This document shows, one piece after another, positions 6,029 to 12,643 of a stretch of DNA of 13,114 nt (position 1 is the first letter of the stretch; each line of letters opens with the position of its first letter). The position numbers and the translations under genes were made by a program. This DNA comes from a bacterium (lineage in GTDB: Bacteria; Bacteroidota; Ignavibacteria; Kapaibacteriales; UBA961). Location of the stretch: NCBI GenBank assembly GCA_022844575.1, contig JALHLL010000082.1, forward strand, positions 1-13,114. The letters run 5' to 3'. A model generated the notes under the pieces. The model saw only the letters and a program-made list of their open reading frames with translations, was not told where the DNA came from and ran no database searches.

Positions 6029-6397
6029 TTAAAATTGTAAACCGCCCTCGCGTGCACCTTCGGCAAGTGCTTTTACGCGACCGTGATACATAAAACCGTT
6101 TCTATCGAACACAACAGTTGCAACGTTAGCCGCCACTGCGCGCTGAGCCAAAAGTTTGCCGACACTACGGCTTTGCTCGGATTTTGTTTTACCGGCAGCA
6201 ACTGAAAGAAGTTCTTTTTCAGTTGACGAAGCAGAAGCAACGGTACGGCTTTGAGTATCGTCAATAATCTGTGCATAAATATGCCCCAGACTGCGATACA
6301 CCGTTAAACGAAGACGCTCGGGTGAACCGAAAACTTTTTTTCTTACGCGCTGTTTTCTTCTTGCACGCTGCTTAGTTTTTAATTTCTGTACGCTCAT
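6029..6397 (-). CDS. rplR: 50S ribosomal protein L18
   Basis: L18 binds 5S rRNA together with L5 in the central protuberance. The 122 residues have a basic N-terminal tail (KTKQRARRKQRVRKKVFG), then the rRNA-binding core with RLRLTVYRSLGHIYAQIIDD, a serine-rich ASASSTEKEL segment, and the conserved end FDRNGFMYHGRVKALAEGAR with EGGLQF. The ATG is at 6397 with only a weak upstream purine run. It sits between rplF (48 nt) and rpsE (37 nt). Confidence 0.97.
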   Translation of the reverse strand: MSVQKLKTKQRARRKQRVRKKVFGSPERLRLTVYRSLGHIYAQIIDDTQSRTVASASSTEKELLSVAAGKTKSEQSRSVGKLLAQRAVAANVATVVFDRNGFMYHGRVKALAEGAREGGLQF

Positions 6398-6445
6398 TGT
6401 TCGCTCTATAAAGAGAATTGTGTACTTTATTTCTTACTTACTGTT

Positions 6446-6985
6446 TTATTTACCTGCCGATTTACCTGCTTTGCGGCGAATATATTCACCTGCATAGCGA
6501 ATACCTTTACCTTTATACGGCTCCGGTCTACGGAACCTACGTACTTTTGCCGCGACTTCGCCTACTAAGTGGCGATCAATGCCCTTAATAAGAATTTGAG
6601 TCGGTGCTGGTACTTCAAAAGTAATACCCGGCGGCGGAATAAAAAGAATCGGATGAGAATAACCTATAGTTAATAACAAATTGGTTTTTCTTAATTCGGC
6701 ACGATAACCGACACCCTCTATTTGTAATTGTTTTTGAAAACCGTTTGTCACACCTTCGATGGCATTTGCAACCATGGCGCGTGTCATTCCGTGCAAAGCA
6801 CGAACACTTTTTTCATCATCGGAACGAGAAAATGACAAAACATTATTTTCCAATTGACAAGCTATTTCCATCGGAACAATCACTTGTAATTCGCCTTTTG
6901 GTCCTTTGGCTTTAATCTCACCACTGCCAAGCGTTACCTGAACGCCTGCCGGAATATTGATAATCTTTTTACCGACCCTTGACAC
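6446..6985 (-). CDS. rplF: 50S ribosomal protein L6 (GTG start)
   Basis: L6 lies at the base of the L7/L12 stalk, near the factor-binding centre. The 179 residues show the duplicated L6 fold: MSRVGKKII at the start, KGPKGELQV in the first repeat, RALHGMTRAMVANAIEGVTN in the middle, and GIDRHLVGEVAAKVRRFRRP with EPYKGKGIRYAGEYIRRKAG at the end, all diagnostic. The start codon is GTG at 6985, supported by GAGGAG 7 nt upstream and by agreement with the usual SRVGK beginning. It follows rpsH by 25 nt. Confidence 0.97.
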   Translation of the reverse strand: MSRVGKKIINIPAGVQVTLGSGEIKAKGPKGELQVIVPMEIACQLENNVLSFSRSDDEKSVRALHGMTRAMVANAIEGVTNGFQKQLQIEGVGYRAELRKTNLLLTIGYSHPILFIPPPGITFEVPAPTQILIKGIDRHLVGEVAAKVRRFRRPEPYKGKGIRYAGEYIRRKAGKSAGK

Positions 6986-7010
6986 TGTAGTTCTCCTCGT
7001 TAAATGGTGC

Positions 7011-7409
7011 TTACCAGATTGTGCAGATTATTTCGCCGCCCGCATTAAAAGCACGCGCTTGTTTATCGGTTACTATACCTTTGGAAGTTGAGACAATGGC
7101 AATGCCCAAACCGTTTTTAACACGGGGGATTGCATCCGCCGGAGCATAAATACGACGACCGGGTTTGCTTATACGCACTATTTTGTTAATAACCGGTGCA
7201 CCGTTGTGATAACGCATTGTTATACGGATTGCTCCTTGCGGTCCGTATCCCTCTACTTTTTCCCAGTTAGCAATATATCCCTGATCTTTCAGAATGTCTG
7301 CGATAGCCGTTTTTTCTTTTGATGCCGGAGCATCTACGGTTTTATGACGCGCATGTCCCGCATTCCGAATTCGGGTAATAAAATCTGCAATTGTGTCTGT
7401 TACTGGCAT
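7011..7409 (-). CDS. rpsH: 30S ribosomal protein S8
   Basis: S8 is a primary 16S rRNA binder that organises the central domain; in E. coli it also represses the spc operon by binding mRNA near rplE. The 132 residues start with TDTIADFITRIRNAG and end with the signature block RVKNGLGIAIVSTSKGIVTD followed by GGEIICTIW. No Shine-Dalgarno is visible before the ATG, and the gap from rpsN (50 nt) is longer than most here. I see no obvious copy of the S8 binding helix before rplE, but did not fold the region. Confidence 0.97.
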   Translation of the reverse strand: MPVTDTIADFITRIRNAGHARHKTVDAPASKEKTAIADILKDQGYIANWEKVEGYGPQGAIRITMRYHNGAPVINKIVRISKPGRRIYAPADAIPRVKNGLGIAIVSTSKGIVTDKQARAFNAGGEIICTIW

Positions 7410-7459
7410 AATCGTTGTAAAATTACGTTCAACGTGTTAATGATTGTGTATTGTTTAAA

Positions 7460-7729
7460 TTACCAACTTGACTTACGAACGCCCGGTATTTTACCCTCAA
7501 GCGCAAGTTCACGAAATTTATTTCTACACAAACCGTATTTTTTATAAACACCCCTACCTCTACCCGTTTGTGTGCAACGGCTACGAAGACGTGTTGGCGC
7601 ACTATTACGAGGTAATTTTTGTAAACCCTCAGAATCGCCTTTCGCTTTCAACTCCTCACGAAGAGCAGCATATTTTTCTATAAGATGACGGCGTTTTTCA
7701 TTCCGTGCCGTTACGCTTTTTTTAGCCAT
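7460..7729 (-). CDS. rpsN: 30S ribosomal protein S14, long zinc-free type
   Basis: S14 is in the 30S head and helps bind A-site tRNA. At 89 residues this is the long (C-minus) form; the zinc form is about 61 residues. Where the zinc form carries two CxxC pairs, this protein keeps only the first cysteine of each: C52 with T55, and C68 with K71, so it should not bind zinc in the usual way. The remaining motifs, RNSAPTRLRSRC, GRGRGVYKKYGLCRNKFREL and IPGVRKSSW, are clear. AAGGG overlaps the rplE stop and lies 8 nt before the ATG, so translation with L5 may be coupled. Confidence 0.97.
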   Translation of the reverse strand: MAKKSVTARNEKRRHLIEKYAALREELKAKGDSEGLQKLPRNSAPTRLRSRCTQTGRGRGVYKKYGLCRNKFRELALEGKIPGVRKSSW

Positions 7730-7740
7730 GTTCTATACCC

Positions 7741-8367
7741 TTATGCTTTTCGGAAAGGAAAACCAAACTCTTTTAACAATGCAAATGCCTCTTCGTCGGA
7801 TGGTGCGGATGTTACAAAAGTAATATCCATACCGGTAATACGATTCACCTTATCAACATCTATTTCAGGAAAAATAATTTGTTCCTTAATACCGATGGTT
7901 AAATTTCCGCGTCCGTCAAAACCTTTATCGGAAAAACCGCGAAAGTCACGTACACGAGGCGAAGTAATATTAATAAACCTGTCAAGAAACTCAAACATAC
8001 GCGCTTGACGCAATGTTAGGTGGCAACCGATAGGCATACCTTCACGTAACTTGAAATTTGCTATGGATTTTTTTGAGCGTGTAACAGCCGGTCTTTGCCC
8101 TGCTATCAACTCCAACTCATTAACAGCCGCCTGTAAGTTTTTAGGATCACTAACGGCAACTCCAACACCCATGTTTAAACAAATTTTCTCAAGTCTCGGA
8201 ACCTGCATGATAGATTTATATCCGAATTGTTTCATAAGATTCGGTACAACCTGCTCACGATAAAACTGTTTTAGTCGCGGTAGAGGAATCTCACCCTGAT
8301 ATTGTTCGATTCGTGCACCCTCAGGTTTAATATCGAACTTCTTTGACGTTGTTTGTTTCTTTGCCAT
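7741..8367 (-). CDS. rplE: 50S ribosomal protein L5 with N-terminal extension
   Basis: L5 binds 5S rRNA in the central protuberance and contacts P-site tRNA and S13. At 208 residues it is about 28 longer than the common 179-180. The core starts near residue 30 (PRLKQFYREQVVPNLMKQFG) and contains MQVPRLEKICLNMGVG, GQRPAVTRSKKSIANFKLRE, SPRVRDFRGF, and the final ITGMDITFVTSAPSDEEAFALL. The first 29 residues (MAKKQTTSKKFDIKPEGARI and on) are basic to mixed, with no other Met start between, so the extension appears genuine. It begins 12 nt after rplX without an evident Shine-Dalgarno. Confidence 0.96.
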   Translation of the reverse strand: MAKKQTTSKKFDIKPEGARIEQYQGEIPLPRLKQFYREQVVPNLMKQFGYKSIMQVPRLEKICLNMGVGVAVSDPKNLQAAVNELELIAGQRPAVTRSKKSIANFKLREGMPIGCHLTLRQARMFEFLDRFINITSPRVRDFRGFSDKGFDGRGNLTIGIKEQIIFPEIDVDKVNRITGMDITFVTSAPSDEEAFALLKEFGFPFRKA

Positions 8368-8379
8368 GATACGTTACTA

Positions 8380-8745
8380 TCAGTTTTTAAGTTCTTTTGT
8401 ATAATCCTTCGAACGTTTTGTTCGAACTACGCGTATCTTTTTTCCATCTCTTTCTTCTATTCCTACTCGAACCGGTAGCCCGTCTGAGTCAACCAATTGT
8501 ACATTGGAATAATGTATCGGCATTTCTCTTTCGATAATTCCGCCTTGCTGGTTCGCTGCATTCGGCTTTTCATGCTTTTTTCTGACACTAATGCCTTCAA
8601 CAAGAATACGCATGGTTTTCGAATATACTTTTATCACCCGACCCGTTTTACCGCGTTCCCAATGTTCGGCTTGAGTTCCTTCTGTTTTTTGGCTGCGACC
8701 TGCAATTACCATTACCAAATCGCCTTTTTTAATTTTGAGTTTCAT
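8380..8745 (-). CDS. rplX: 50S ribosomal protein L24 with insertion in the KOW loop
   Basis: L24 starts 50S assembly by binding the 5' end of 23S rRNA and later lies at the tunnel exit. The start at 8745 (MKLKIKKGDLV) is chosen over an upstream in-frame ATG at 8781 because it fits the family, has AGGA 8 nt upstream and does not overlap rplN. This gives 121 residues. The KOW motif is recognisable (GDLVMVIAG, then RGKTGRVIKV), but about 12 extra residues (18-30, SQKTEGTQAEHWE) interrupt the turn where most L24 proteins have a short DKGK loop. The rest, RILVEGISVRKKHEKPN and IIEREMPIHYSNVQLVD, is standard. Confidence 0.95.
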   Translation of the reverse strand: MKLKIKKGDLVMVIAGRSQKTEGTQAEHWERGKTGRVIKVYSKTMRILVEGISVRKKHEKPNAANQQGGIIEREMPIHYSNVQLVDSDGLPVRVGIEERDGKKIRVVRTKRSKDYTKELKN

Positions 8746-8761
8746 TTCTCGATTCCTATTC

Positions 8762-9130
8762 TTAAAGAACTTCAGGAGCAAGTGATATAATTTTCATAAA
8801 GTTTCGCTCACGTAATTCACGCGCTACCGGCCCAAATATACGCGTACCGCGCGGTTCACCCTGATTATTGAGAATAACGGCTGCATTTTCATCGAAACGA
8901 ATATAAGAACCGTCTTTACGACCTATTTCTTTTTTTGTACGTACAACTACCGCTTTGCATACATCGCCTTTTTTTACCGCGCCATTCGGCAAAGCCGATT
9001 TAACCGATACAACGATAATATCACCGACTCCCGCATAACGACGAGCATGGCCTCCGAGAACACGAATGCAACGAACTCTACGTGCACCGGAATTATCTGC
9101 AACTATCAGATTTGATTCTTCCTGTATCAT
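8762..9130 (-). CDS. rplN: 50S ribosomal protein L14
   Basis: L14 lies at the 30S-50S interface and forms intersubunit bridges; it is also a docking site for silencing factor RsfS in many bacteria. The 122 residues match the family length. Conserved motifs: SNLIVADNSGARRVRCIRVL, the GDIIVVSVKSALPNG strand, KGDVCKAVVVRTKKE, and GTRIFGPVARELRERNFMKI with a final SLAPEVL. AGGAG and GGGGAG precede the ATG. It follows rpsQ by 15 nt and opens the spc part without a visible internal promoter. Confidence 0.98.
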   Translation of the reverse strand: MIQEESNLIVADNSGARRVRCIRVLGGHARRYAGVGDIIVVSVKSALPNGAVKKGDVCKAVVVRTKKEIGRKDGSYIRFDENAAVILNNQGEPRGTRIFGPVARELRERNFMKIISLAPEVL

Positions 9131-9145
9131 CTCCCCATTCTCCTA

Positions 9146-9436
9146 TTATATCGCTCGTTGAATAATAGCGTCTAATCTCCAACGCTTTTTTGCACTTAAA
9201 GGACGACTCTCCACAATTCTAACAACATCGCCTAATCCGCATTCATTGTTTTCATCGTGAATCATAACGCGTTTTGTTTGCTTAAAGTATTTTTTATAAA
9301 TCGGATGAGCTACTTGACGTTCAAGTGCAACTATTGCCGATTTACTCATTTTATTACTGACTACTTTACCAACACGATATTTACGGTGTGGTTGTTTTTC
9401 TTCGGTCAGTTGTTCGGTTACATTTTCTTGGCTCAT
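9146..9436 (-). CDS. rpsQ: 30S ribosomal protein S17
   Basis: S17 is an OB-fold protein that binds 16S rRNA early in assembly. The frame is open to 9499, but the ATG at 9436 is preferred: AGGA lies 6 nt before it, it avoids overlap with rpmC, and the product then begins MSQENVTEQL. This gives 96 residues, about ten more than the compact form because of an acidic/polar N-terminal stretch before HRKYRVGKVVSNKMSKSAIV. Further conserved parts are RQVAHPIYKKYFKQTKRVMI, HDENNECGLGDVVRIVESRP and SAKKRWRL. Confidence 0.95.
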   Translation of the reverse strand: MSQENVTEQLTEEKQPHRKYRVGKVVSNKMSKSAIVALERQVAHPIYKKYFKQTKRVMIHDENNECGLGDVVRIVESRPLSAKKRWRLDAIIQRAI

Positions 9437-9455
9437 GATATATCCTTTTATTCTC

Positions 9456-9656
9456 TCAACCGTTACTACGTTCATGAAGAACCGTTCTGATACGTGCATT
9501 ATCTTTACGCAACGTATTCAGCTGAGCGGTATTCTGTAATTGACCAAGTACGCGCTGAAAGCGGAGTTTTGTTAATGTTTCTTCGTTCTCACGAATAGCA
9601 ATCATCAACTCTTCATTACTCAAATCGCGTAAATCCTTTGCTGTTCTTCCTTTCAT
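9456..9656 (-). CDS. rpmC: 50S ribosomal protein L29
   Basis: L29 is a two-helix protein at the tunnel exit that helps dock signal recognition particle and trigger factor. The 66 residues are typical, with MKGRTAKDLRDLSNEELM at the start and the family block LTKLRFQRVLGQLQNTAQL followed by RKDNARIRTVLHER. Its ATG overlaps the rplP stop as ATGA (9653-9656), so L16 and L29 are very likely translationally coupled. Confidence 0.96.
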   Translation of the reverse strand: MKGRTAKDLRDLSNEELMIAIRENEETLTKLRFQRVLGQLQNTAQLNTLRKDNARIRTVLHERSNG

Positions 9657-10075
9657 TCCATCACCGCATCATGACGTGTAACAAACTTAGTTTTTATTGG
9701 CAATTTATGCGATGCAAGTCGAACAGCTTCTTCAGCCGCTTCCTTAGAAACACCGTCAATTTCAAATAGTATGCGACCCGGCTTTACAACGGCAACCCAA
9801 AATTCAGGATTACCTTTACCGCTACCCATCCTTGTTTCCGCCGGTTTTTTCGTTACTGGTTTATCAGGGAAAATTCGTATCCATACTTTACCGTCACGTT
9901 TCAAATAACGATTGATAGCAATACGTGCGGCTTCTATCTGCCTATTGGTAATCCACGCCGGTTCCAATGCTTTCAGTCCGAATGTTCCGAAATCAACCGA
10001 AGCTCCGCGATATGATTTCCCAGCCCTCCGACCGCGTTGTGTTTTACGATGCTTTACTCTTTTTGGTATTAACAT
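9653..10075 (-). CDS. rplP: 50S ribosomal protein L16
   Basis: L16 helps organise the A-site side of the peptidyl-transferase centre. The 140 residues show MLIPKRVKHRKTQRGR at the start, the GTFGLKALEPAWITNRQIEA region, KVWIRIFPDKPVTKKPAETR, and the conserved RMGSGKG loop (R82, the position hydroxylated in E. coli L16 as R81). It follows rpsC by 41 nt and overlaps rpmC by 4 nt. Only a weak purine-rich stretch precedes the ATG. Confidence 0.98.
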   Translation of the reverse strand: MLIPKRVKHRKTQRGRRAGKSYRGASVDFGTFGLKALEPAWITNRQIEAARIAINRYLKRDGKVWIRIFPDKPVTKKPAETRMGSGKGNPEFWVAVVKPGRILFEIDGVSKEAAEEAVRLASHKLPIKTKFVTRHDAVME

Positions 10076-10116
10076 GGCGTAGTCTCGTCAATTATTCTCT
10101 TTTGGATGTTTTCGGG

Positions 10117-10761
10117 TTATTCGCCCGTCTGTTGTTTTCCGATAATTTCACCGCGGCATATCCAAACTTTTACACCGATTTGACCATAAATGGTGGAGCC
10201 TGTTGAAACTCCGTAATCAATATCGGCACGCAAAGTATGTAATGGTACGCGTCCTTCTTTATACTGCTCGGTTCGGCTCATATCCGCACCGCCCAATCTG
10301 CCTGAACACATTACACGTACGCCGTCGGCACCTGTGCGCATTGCTGCACTTACCGCTTGTTTCATTGCCTTACGGAAAGAAACCCTGCCCTCAAGCTGAG
10401 AGGCAATATTATCAGCAACAAGTTGTGCATCAAGTTCCGGTCTTTTTATTTCGCTGATAAGAATTTTAACATCTTTTTTCGTGATGCGTTTTAATTCTTC
10501 CTCAAGCAAAGTGATATCTTTACCGGATCGGCCGATAATGACACCCGGACGTGATGTATGAATGGTTATACGCATTTGTTTTGCCGTGCGCTCGATTACC
10601 AATCGAGCAACACCCGCTTTTTTTAAGCGGCTTTTAACATATTGGCGAACCATTAAATCTTCCGAAAGTTTTTCGGAAAGATTTTTTTCATCGAACCAAT
10701 TGGCATCCCATTGTTTAATGATGCCTAAGCGCAAACCTATCGGATTAGTTTTCTGACCCAA
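10117..10761 (-). CDS. rpsC: 30S ribosomal protein S3 (TTG start)
   Basis: S3 lines the mRNA entry tunnel on the 30S head and contributes to mRNA unwinding. The 214 residues begin MGQKTNPIGLRLGII and contain a KH domain with the GxxG loop in VIIGRSGKDI (about 74-83), the FRKAMKQAV helix near 129-137 that carries the basic helicase-region residues, and the C-terminal domain with VMCSGRLGGADMSRTEQYKE, GRVPLHTLRADIDYG and GVKVWICRGE. The start codon is TTG, supported by the near-universal GQKTNP beginning and by AGGAG 7 nt upstream. The gene follows rplV by 23 nt. Confidence 0.97.
   Translation of the reverse strand: MGQKTNPIGLRLGIIKQWDANWFDEKNLSEKLSEDLMVRQYVKSRLKKAGVARLVIERTAKQMRITIHTSRPGVIIGRSGKDITLLEEELKRITKKDVKILISEIKRPELDAQLVADNIASQLEGRVSFRKAMKQAVSAAMRTGADGVRVMCSGRLGGADMSRTEQYKEGRVPLHTLRADIDYGVSTGSTIYGQIGVKVWICRGEIIGKQQTGE
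10614..10630. repeat. 17-nt inverted repeat, copy A (inside rpsC)
   Basis: CCGCTT-TTTTT-AAGCGG, a 6-bp stem with a T5 loop. The identical 17 bases occur at 12162-12178 in rplB. Both encode a Leu-Lys-Lys segment but in different reading phases. Probably chance. Confidence 0.5.
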
Positions 10762-10784
10762 CGTTACTCTCCTGACGCTGAAAA

Positions 10785-11126
10785 TTATGCAAGATCTGAA
10801 ACGACGATTGTTAAATGATGTGAGCGTTTGCGTATTCTATACGCGCGCCCCTGTGGTGCCGGAGATATGCGTTTCATCATCGGTCCTGCATCCACATATG
10901 CTTGTTTCACGACCAAATTAAATAGGTCATATGATTCAAGCGACTTATTTTCTAAATTCGCTACCGCAGAGCGTAATACCATTTCGGCATCCTTTGCGGC
11001 TGTCTTCGAATGAAATCGAAGAATATTTAATGCCTCGCCAACCGATTTACCACGCACCAAATCAACCAAAAGGCGCATTTTCCGTGGCGAAGAGCGTAAA
11101 AAACGGCGTATTGCACGTGCTTCCAT
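10785..11126 (-). CDS. rplV: 50S ribosomal protein L22
   Basis: L22 spans the 50S subunit, and its beta-hairpin forms part of the narrow constriction of the peptide exit tunnel. The ATG at 11126 gives 113 residues beginning MEARAIRRFLRSSPRKMRLL, like other L22 proteins. A GTG six codons upstream (11144) is in frame and only 2 nt after the rpsS stop, so it remains possible; neither has a good Shine-Dalgarno. Conserved segments: VDLVRGKSVGEALNIL, the helix with DAEMVLRSAVANLEN, and the tunnel hairpin region about 80-100 (DAGPMMKRISPAPQGRAYRI) followed by KRSHHLTIVV. Confidence 0.95.
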   Translation of the reverse strand: MEARAIRRFLRSSPRKMRLLVDLVRGKSVGEALNILRFHSKTAAKDAEMVLRSAVANLENKSLESYDLFNLVVKQAYVDAGPMMKRISPAPQGRAYRIRKRSHHLTIVVSDLA

Positions 11127-11146
11127 AGTTTTCGCGTCTTTCACGA

Positions 11147-11434
11147 TTATTTTTTACCTGTTTTCAAGTCTTTTCTATTACCGGAGTGTCCCCGGTATGT
11201 TCGCGTCGGGGCAAACTCACCGAGTTTGTGTCCGACCATGTTTTCAGAAACATAAACCGGAATAAATTTATTCCCATTATGTACGGCAAAAGTATGTCCT
11301 ACAAAGTCAGGCGAAATCATCGATGCGCGTGACCATGTTTTTATTACCTTTTTCTGACCGCCTTTATTAAGATCATCAACTTTTTTGCTTAGCTTAAAAC
11401 TGATGAATGGTCCTTTTTTAAGAGAACGAGACAT
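11147..11434 (-). CDS. rpsS: 30S ribosomal protein S19
   Basis: S19 is in the 30S head and makes a bridge with the 50S together with S13. The 95 residues start MSRSLKKGPFISFKL and contain IKTWSRASMISPDFVGHTFA, VHNGNKFIPVYVSENMVGHK and LGEFAPTRTYRGH, all typical. GAGGA lies 5 nt before the ATG, and the gap from rplB is 12 nt. Downstream rplV follows closely, as in nearly all bacteria. Confidence 0.98.
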   Translation of the reverse strand: MSRSLKKGPFISFKLSKKVDDLNKGGQKKVIKTWSRASMISPDFVGHTFAVHNGNKFIPVYVSENMVGHKLGEFAPTRTYRGHSGNRKDLKTGKK

Positions 11435-11446
11435 TTATATCCTCAA

Positions 11447-12283
11447 TTATTTAGTCCGTCTTCTGATTATCAATGCATCGGATTTTTTATCCTTTTTACG
11501 GGTTTTCAAACCTTTTGCCAACTGTCCCCACGGTGAGCGCGGATGTTTACGACCGCCACCTGATTTGGATTTACCTTCTCCACCACCCATCGGGTGATCG
11601 ATCGGATTCATAGCCATACCACGAGTTTGCGGACGAATACCTTTCCAACGTGAACGACCCGCTTTACCCCACAGAATATTTTCATTATCCGAATTTCCTA
11701 CCGAACCAAGTGTTGCTACGCAATTCGCCGGAATATTTCTGATTTCACCTGAAGGCAATTTAACCTGTGCATATGTTGCATCGCAACCAACCAACTGTGC
11801 CGATGCACCTGCACTACGCGCTATTTGCCCACCTTTACCCGGTTTCAATTCAATATTATGAATCATCATACCCACAGGTATTTTATTGAGCGGCAATGTA
11901 TTACCATCCTGAAACTCTGCTTTTGGCCCGGACATTATTTCCTGACCGACTTTCAACTTATCAGGTGCTATAATATAGCGCTTTTCGCCATCATCATATT
12001 CAACAAGCGCAATACGGCAAGTCCTGTTCGGATCATATTCAATTGTTTTAACAATTGCTTTCATACCTACTTTATTGCGTTTGAAATCGATAATACGATA
12101 TTTACGCTTATGTCCGCCCCCGCGATGGCGCGAAGTGATACGTCCGGTATTATTACGTCCGCCGCTTTTTTTAAGCGGAGCTAGTAATGATTTTTCCGGT
12201 TTTGATGTTGTTACTTCATCAAAAGTACTTACGGAGTAAAATCTCGTACCGGGAGTAATTGGTTTTAAAGTTCTTAGTGCCAT
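11447..12283 (-). CDS. rplB: 50S ribosomal protein L2
   Basis: L2 is among the largest and most conserved 50S proteins, needed for subunit joining and peptidyl-transferase activity. The 278 residues match the family. Motifs seen in order: LKPITPGTRF at the start, TGRITSRHRGGGHKRKYRII (46-65), YDPNRTCRIALVEYDDGEKR, GNTLPLNKIPVG, LKPGKGGQIARSAGASAQLV, GKAGRSRWKGIRPQTRGMAM and NPIDHPMGGGEG (226-237). H230 corresponds to the functionally important H229 of E. coli L2. AAGGA lies 6 nt before the ATG. Confidence 0.98.
   Translation of the reverse strand: MALRTLKPITPGTRFYSVSTFDEVTTSKPEKSLLAPLKKSGGRNNTGRITSRHRGGGHKRKYRIIDFKRNKVGMKAIVKTIEYDPNRTCRIALVEYDDGEKRYIIAPDKLKVGQEIMSGPKAEFQDGNTLPLNKIPVGMMIHNIELKPGKGGQIARSAGASAQLVGCDATYAQVKLPSGEIRNIPANCVATLGSVGNSDNENILWGKAGRSRWKGIRPQTRGMAMNPIDHPMGGGEGKSKSGGGRKHPRSPWGQLAKGLKTRKKDKKSDALIIRRRTK
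12162..12178. repeat. 17-nt inverted repeat, copy B (inside rplB)
   Basis: Same 17 bases as 10614-10630, stem CCGCTT/AAGCGG with a T5 loop. It lies in the part of rplB that encodes the APLKKSGGR segment. Most likely an outcome of codon choice. Confidence 0.5.
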
Positions 12284-12313
12284 TGTTCTTCCTTTTTGCC
12301 TTCTTTAGATCCG

Positions 12314-12625
12314 TTATTCCTCAACGTTTCCTTCTCCGCCCACGATATCAATCGTAAAGCCGGGTTTCAAGGTAATGATTGCCTTTTTGCGAAGCGGAGT
12401 GTGACCGCGCATAAGACCGCGTTTTGTCATGCGTGTCTTATTTTTACCGCGTATTACGACTGTTCGTACATTATCAACTTCAACGCCGAATAACACTTTT
12501 ATTGCCTGTTTAATTTGAATTTTATTGGCATCCGGTGTTACCTCGAAGGTATATTTTCTCGATTCTTGAGCCGTATTTGCCTTTTCAGTTAGAATCGGTC
12601 GTTTAATTACTGTCGTCGTCATCAT
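12314..12625 (-). CDS. rplW: 50S ribosomal protein L23
   Basis: L23 sits at the tunnel exit and is the main docking site for trigger factor and SRP. The 103 residues show VIKRPILTEKANTAQE, the conserved YTFEVTPDANKIQIKQAIKV segment, LFGVEVDNVRTVVIRGK, and a basic loop KNKTRMTKRGLMRG before KAIITLKPG. Two ATG codons stand in tandem; the first is used here because AAGG lies 8 nt upstream. It follows rplD by 18 nt and precedes rplB by 30 nt. Confidence 0.97.
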   Translation of the reverse strand: MMTTTVIKRPILTEKANTAQESRKYTFEVTPDANKIQIKQAIKVLFGVEVDNVRTVVIRGKNKTRMTKRGLMRGHTPLRKKAIITLKPGFTIDIVGGEGNVEE

Positions 12626-12643
12626 TGGTTTCGCCTTTTACAC

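Noticed and set aside
7407..7440. Dyad ACGTT-C-AACGT before rpsH as a regulatory hairpin
   Set aside because: A one-base centre cannot form a hairpin loop without losing pairs, and there is no other sign of a site.
7685..8008. 107-codon plus-strand reading frame opposite rplE/rpsN
   Set aside because: Overlaps two certain genes, has no ribosome site that stands out and no recognisable domain.
8746..8781. Upstream ATG adding 12 residues to L24
   Set aside because: It would overlap rplN, has no ribosome site, and the added residues do not fit the family start; the ATG at 8745 has AGGA upstream.
9437..9499. Upstream ATG adding 21 residues to S17
   Set aside because: It would overlap rpmC, and the ATG at 9436 has a good Shine-Dalgarno.
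10660..10678. Hairpin TTCCGAAA-GTT-TTTCGGAA followed by a T run on the plus strand, like a terminator
   Set aside because: It lies inside rpsC coding sequence, no plus-strand gene leads into it, and the repeat comes from two Ser-Glu codon stretches in S3.
11825..12184. 119-codon plus-strand reading frame opposite rplB
   Set aside because: Entirely within the highly conserved L2 gene on the other strand; composition (many Phe, Ile, Cys) is typical of an antisense shadow.
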